Assembly: GCA_937974555.1 (NCBI GenBank)
Contig: CALJKR010000045.1
Span: forward strand, 1-61,227
Direction of reading: 5' to 3'
Length of the DNA stretch: 61,227 nucleotides
From: an uncultured Flavobacteriales bacterium
GTDB lineage: Bacteria; Bacteroidota; Bacteroidia; Flavobacteriales_D; Sanyastnellaceae
Under the pieces are notes generated by a model. That model had not been told where the DNA came from, made no database searches, and saw only the letters and a list, made by a program, of their open reading frames with translations. The position numbers and the translations under genes are program-made. Of the stretch, positions 58,530 through 61,227 are shown piece by piece; within the stretch, counting starts at the first letter, position 1; every line of letters starts with the position of its first letter.

Positions 58530-61130
58530 ATGATTAATTGGAGATTTATATTTCTTGCGATTGTGTTGACGATGGGCATGACATCAACTGGAACTTCTCA
58601 GGTTTTGCCCTACAAAAATCCCTACCTGAATATCGAAGCACGTGTACAAGATCTATTAAGCAGAATGACTGCAGAAGAAAAGTTCTATCAACTTTTTATG
58701 ATTGCTCACGATGAAGCTTTTGATTCAGCCAAATACCGAAATGGCATTTTTGGAATTGAAATTAGTATTCAAGGCGTGAACGATTTGCCAGGTCAACAGA
58801 TGTTGAACTATAACGAAACTTGGACTGCGAAAATGCAGGTGGATGAAATCAATCGAATTCAGAAGTTTTTGATGAATGAAACGCGTTTGGGAATCCCCGG
58901 TATTTTTTATGGAGAGGCCCTGCATGGCGTGGTAGGCAAAGGAGGAATAGCTTACCCACAGTCCATTGCTTTGGCCGCAAGTTTTAACCGTGAGTTGATG
59001 AAGAAGGTTTGTGATGCCATTGCGATGGAAAGCGAGCAGCGAGGTTGGAGGCAAGTCCTGTCTCCGGTAATCAACGTGGCAACAGATGTTCGTTGGGGTA
59101 GAGTTGAAGAAACCTATGGCGAGGATCCCTACCTCAATGCAGTGATGGGTAGCATTTTTGTTAAAGCTTTTGAAAGCAAAGGAATCATAACCACACCCAA
59201 GCATTTTGTGGCCAATGTAGGGGATGGGGGAAGAGATAGTTATCCCATGCACTTGGATTCTACGGCGCTGGCCAATATCCATTACCCACCGTTTAAAGCA
59301 TGCGTGGATGCCGGTTGCCGTTCGATTATGACGAGTTATAATTCACTGAATGGAAGACCCTGTAGCATGAATGATGTTTTACTCAATCAAACTTTAAAGA
59401 ACAAGTGGGGTTTTCGTGGTTTTGTGATCTCCGATGCAGGTGCAGTAGGGGGTGCCAATGTTCTACATAATACTTCGAAGTCCTATGGCGAATCAGGGCA
59501 ACAAGCCATTGAGGCAGGTTTGGATGTGATTTTCCAAACGTCAATTCAGCATGATGTTTTATTCAAGGGACCGTTCATGAATAACAGGGTTAATCCTCAA
59601 GCATTGGATAGTGCCGTAGCGCGCGTTCTTCGGGTAAAGTTTGAGTTGGGACTCTTTGAAAATCCGTATGCGGAATACAAAGAATTGCCCAAACAAACCT
59701 TTCAATCTTTGGCACTTAAAGCTGCCGAGGAATCGATGGTCTTGCTCAAGAACGACGATGAGATCTTGCCTTGGAATTGTGCAGGAAAACGTTTGTTGGT
59801 CATTGGATCCGATGCCCAAGAATGTAGATTGGGTGGGTATAGTGGTTCAGGGTATCAAAAAGTTTCGATTTTGGATGCCATTCAAACCCAATGGGGGAGC
59901 GAACTTGAATCTGTTATTTATATGGAGGGACCAGGCAGGGGGATGTCCAATCCTTTTGCTGTGGTTCCTTCTGATCAATTGGAAAAATTGAAAGTGGAGT
60001 TGTACGATGGGTCAAATTTCAAGGGAGAGAAAGTCAAAGAATTGAATTGGTCAAAAATTGATTTTCATTACACTTTTTATGCTCCGGATTCTACTGTTGA
60101 AAAAGATGATTTTGGATTGAAGATGGAGGGGGAATGGGAAGCGCCAGTTTCCGGAGAAGTAGAGCTTGGACTGGAAGGCAATGATGGATTCAAGATGTAT
60201 GTTCAGGGAAAGGAGGTAATCAATCGTTGGGGAAAAATTGGCCATCACCAAGATGGAGTTCTGCTCAAAGTCAAGAAAGGGGAACGTATTTCATTCCAAA
60301 TATCATTTTATGAATCATTGGGCAATGCAGAATTAAAATTGATTTGGAGAGAAATGCCAAAGAAAAATGAAACTTTGAAAGTCGCATTGGAAAGAGCCCA
60401 AAATGCGGATATGATCTTATTTGTAGCTGGAATTGAAGAGGGAGAATTTCAAGATAGGTCGTCTTTGAATTTACCGGGTCATCAGGAAGAATGGATAAAA
60501 GCTTTGGGGGCACTTCAAGTTCCTTTGGTTGTTGCCATAAGTGGGGGAAGTGCAGTTGAGGTTGAGCCTTGGATAGACGATGCTGAAGCGTTGATAGACA
60601 TGTGGTATGGGGGCGAGCAGCAAGGTCCTGCTTTGATTAATATTTTGTCAGGAAAGACAAACCCTTCAGGGAAACTGCCCATTACTTTTCCGGTTCATGA
60701 AGGACAACTCCCATTGACTTACTGGCATGAACCGACAGGCCGAGGTGATGATTATATCGATGGCACAGGATGTCCGATGTATCCTTTTGGGTACGGCCTG
60801 AGTTATACGAAATTTGAATACGGAATCCTGGAATATGACAACAGGGACAAGGATGTGTTAACGATTCCGATTACCAATTCAGGCAAAAGCGATGGGGCAG
60901 AAATCGTTCAATTGTACATTCAAACAAGATCTTCCAGGCAATTGAAACCCATTCTGGCATTGGTTGATTTTCGAAAAATATTGATTCCCAAAGGCCAAAC
61001 GGTGCATGTTCGATTTGATGTTCGAGAATTGAAAAAAAATATGCGCATTTATGAATTAAATCCGGATCATCAGGTTTGGGCAGTTGGCAAGTCATCGCGA
61101 GAATTGACTTCAAAATTGACTGTGAAATAG
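58530..61130 (+). CDS. Glycoside hydrolase family 3 protein (beta-glucosidase type) with PA14 domain
   Basis: An 866-residue exported enzyme from the ATG at 58530 (MINWRFIFLAIVLTMGMTS signal peptide); an in-frame ATG at 58494 is less likely. The GH3 N-terminal barrel contains the nucleophile in GFVISDAGAVGG (about residue 305). The C-terminal alpha/beta sandwich is split by a PA14 domain (about residues 500-610: YAPDSTVEKDDFGL...GNDGFKMYVQGKEVINRW). A fibronectin type III-like domain ends the protein. It probably releases glucose or xylose from plant or algal glycans. The PA14 may shape substrate choice. A terminator follows. Confidence 0.93.
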   Translation: MINWRFIFLAIVLTMGMTSTGTSQVLPYKNPYLNIEARVQDLLSRMTAEEKFYQLFMIAHDEAFDSAKYRNGIFGIEISIQGVNDLPGQQMLNYNETWTAKMQVDEINRIQKFLMNETRLGIPGIFYGEALHGVVGKGGIAYPQSIALAASFNRELMKKVCDAIAMESEQRGWRQVLSPVINVATDVRWGRVEETYGEDPYLNAVMGSIFVKAFESKGIITTPKHFVANVGDGGRDSYPMHLDSTALANIHYPPFKACVDAGCRSIMTSYNSLNGRPCSMNDVLLNQTLKNKWGFRGFVISDAGAVGGANVLHNTSKSYGESGQQAIEAGLDVIFQTSIQHDVLFKGPFMNNRVNPQALDSAVARVLRVKFELGLFENPYAEYKELPKQTFQSLALKAAEESMVLLKNDDEILPWNCAGKRLLVIGSDAQECRLGGYSGSGYQKVSILDAIQTQWGSELESVIYMEGPGRGMSNPFAVVPSDQLEKLKVELYDGSNFKGEKVKELNWSKIDFHYTFYAPDSTVEKDDFGLKMEGEWEAPVSGEVELGLEGNDGFKMYVQGKEVINRWGKIGHHQDGVLLKVKKGERISFQISFYESLGNAELKLIWREMPKKNETLKVALERAQNADMILFVAGIEEGEFQDRSSLNLPGHQEEWIKALGALQVPLVVAISGGSAVEVEPWIDDAEALIDMWYGGEQQGPALINILSGKTNPSGKLPITFPVHEGQLPLTYWHEPTGRGDDYIDGTGCPMYPFGYGLSYTKFEYGILEYDNRDKDVLTIPITNSGKSDGAEIVQLYIQTRSSRQLKPILALVDFRKILIPKGQTVHVRFDVRELKKNMRIYELNPDHQVWAVGKSSRELTSKLTVK

Positions 61131-61137
61131 TTGAAAC

Positions 61138-61166
61138 AAAAAAGCCTCACATTTGTGAGGCTTTTT
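61138..61166. terminator. Bidirectional Rho-independent terminator
   Basis: AAAAAGCCTCAC-ATTT-GTGAGGCTTTTT; it ends the GH3 gene and the convergent tRNA-Lys transcript. Confidence 0.9.
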
Positions 61167-61170
61167 GTTG

Positions 61171-61227
61171 TGATTTCGCTGGGATTCGAACCCAGGACCC
61201 ATACATTAAAAGTGTATTGCTCTACCA
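61171..61227 (-). tRNA. tRNA-Lys (anticodon TTT), partial at window end
   Basis: On the minus strand the window edge cuts the molecule inside the D arm (TGGTAGAGC). The anticodon loop CTTTTAA with stem ATACA/TGTAT gives anticodon TTT. The T-arm CTGGGTTCGAATCCCAG and acceptor strand CGAAATC with discriminator A (61171) follow. CCA is not encoded. About 16 bases of the 5' end lie beyond 61227. Confidence 0.85.

Overview
This 61-kb stretch looks like chromosomal DNA from a Bacteroidota bacterium, most likely a flavobacterium-like lineage. The evidence is protein content (a fused CcoN-CcoO cbb3 oxidase, type IX secretion C-terminal sorting domains, TIGR03643 and DUF2520 proteins, DAHP synthase/chorismate mutase fusion) and promoters of the Bacteroidota type TAnnTTTG. 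Lipid A and KDO genes (lpxD, LpxL-like, KdsC-like) show a Gram-negative envelope. Genes are tightly packed, often with 4-base ATGA overlaps, and no intergenic gap exceeds 300 bases. No CRISPR array, prophage, rRNA operon or intact insertion sequence was seen.

Layout. 1-1.7 kb: the start of a secreted protein, a membrane protein/XRE regulator pair, and a ParD antitoxin followed by a collapsed ParE remnant. 1.7-5.7 kb: serS, rpmA-rplU, an ORF6N-domain gene between repeat-like DNA, and an SDR enzyme. 5.8-17.6 kb: an alpha-oxoamine synthase, a secreted CxxCH protein, truA with an MsbA-like ABC exporter and a thioesterase, dtd, an acyltransferase with recG, a secreted protein and a polysaccharide flippase. 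17.6-22.4 kb: a SAM-I riboswitch ahead of a split metH and metF. 22.4-27.1 kb: a TauE exporter, SUI1 and an rRNA methyltransferase, then a PAS kinase and a receiver-CRP fusion. 27.2-33.3 kb: a complete structural cbb3 oxidase cluster (ccoS-ccoNO-ccoQ-ccoP-ccoG-ccoH-DsbD-like) without ccoI. 33.4-40.5 kb: two M1 peptidases, a KdsC/DUF2520 pair and a HEPN/MNT toxin-antitoxin pair. 40.5-43.3 kb: four tandem lipoprotein paralogues. 43.3-61.2 kb: envelope and central metabolism (LpxL-like, MBL hydrolase, radical SAM, MazG-like, FkbM, aspartate aminotransferase, frameshifted heptose kinase, ubiE/menG-aroA-lpxD, folE, APC permease, DAHPS-CM), tRNA-Leu, a GH3 beta-glucosidase and a partial tRNA-Lys.

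Functional themes. (i) Microaerobic respiration: the kinase and REC-CRP fusion lie beside the cbb3 cluster and resemble FixL plus a fused FixJ-FixK. (ii) Methionine synthesis: one SAM-sensing leader appears to control the split metH-metF operon, probably by hiding the metH start codon. (iii) Envelope: the lipid A enzymes, flippase, acyltransferases, T9SS cargo and lipoprotein array suggest a cell-surface-rich lifestyle.

Most unusual observations: the lipoprotein quartet, with a shared motif after the lipobox but two kinds of membrane tail; and a promoter layout in which the TAnnTTTG box lies only 4-6 bases before the start codon of about 18 genes, implying leaderless mRNAs. The tRNA-Leu and riboswitch promoters in the same window calibrate the likely transcription start and support this reading.
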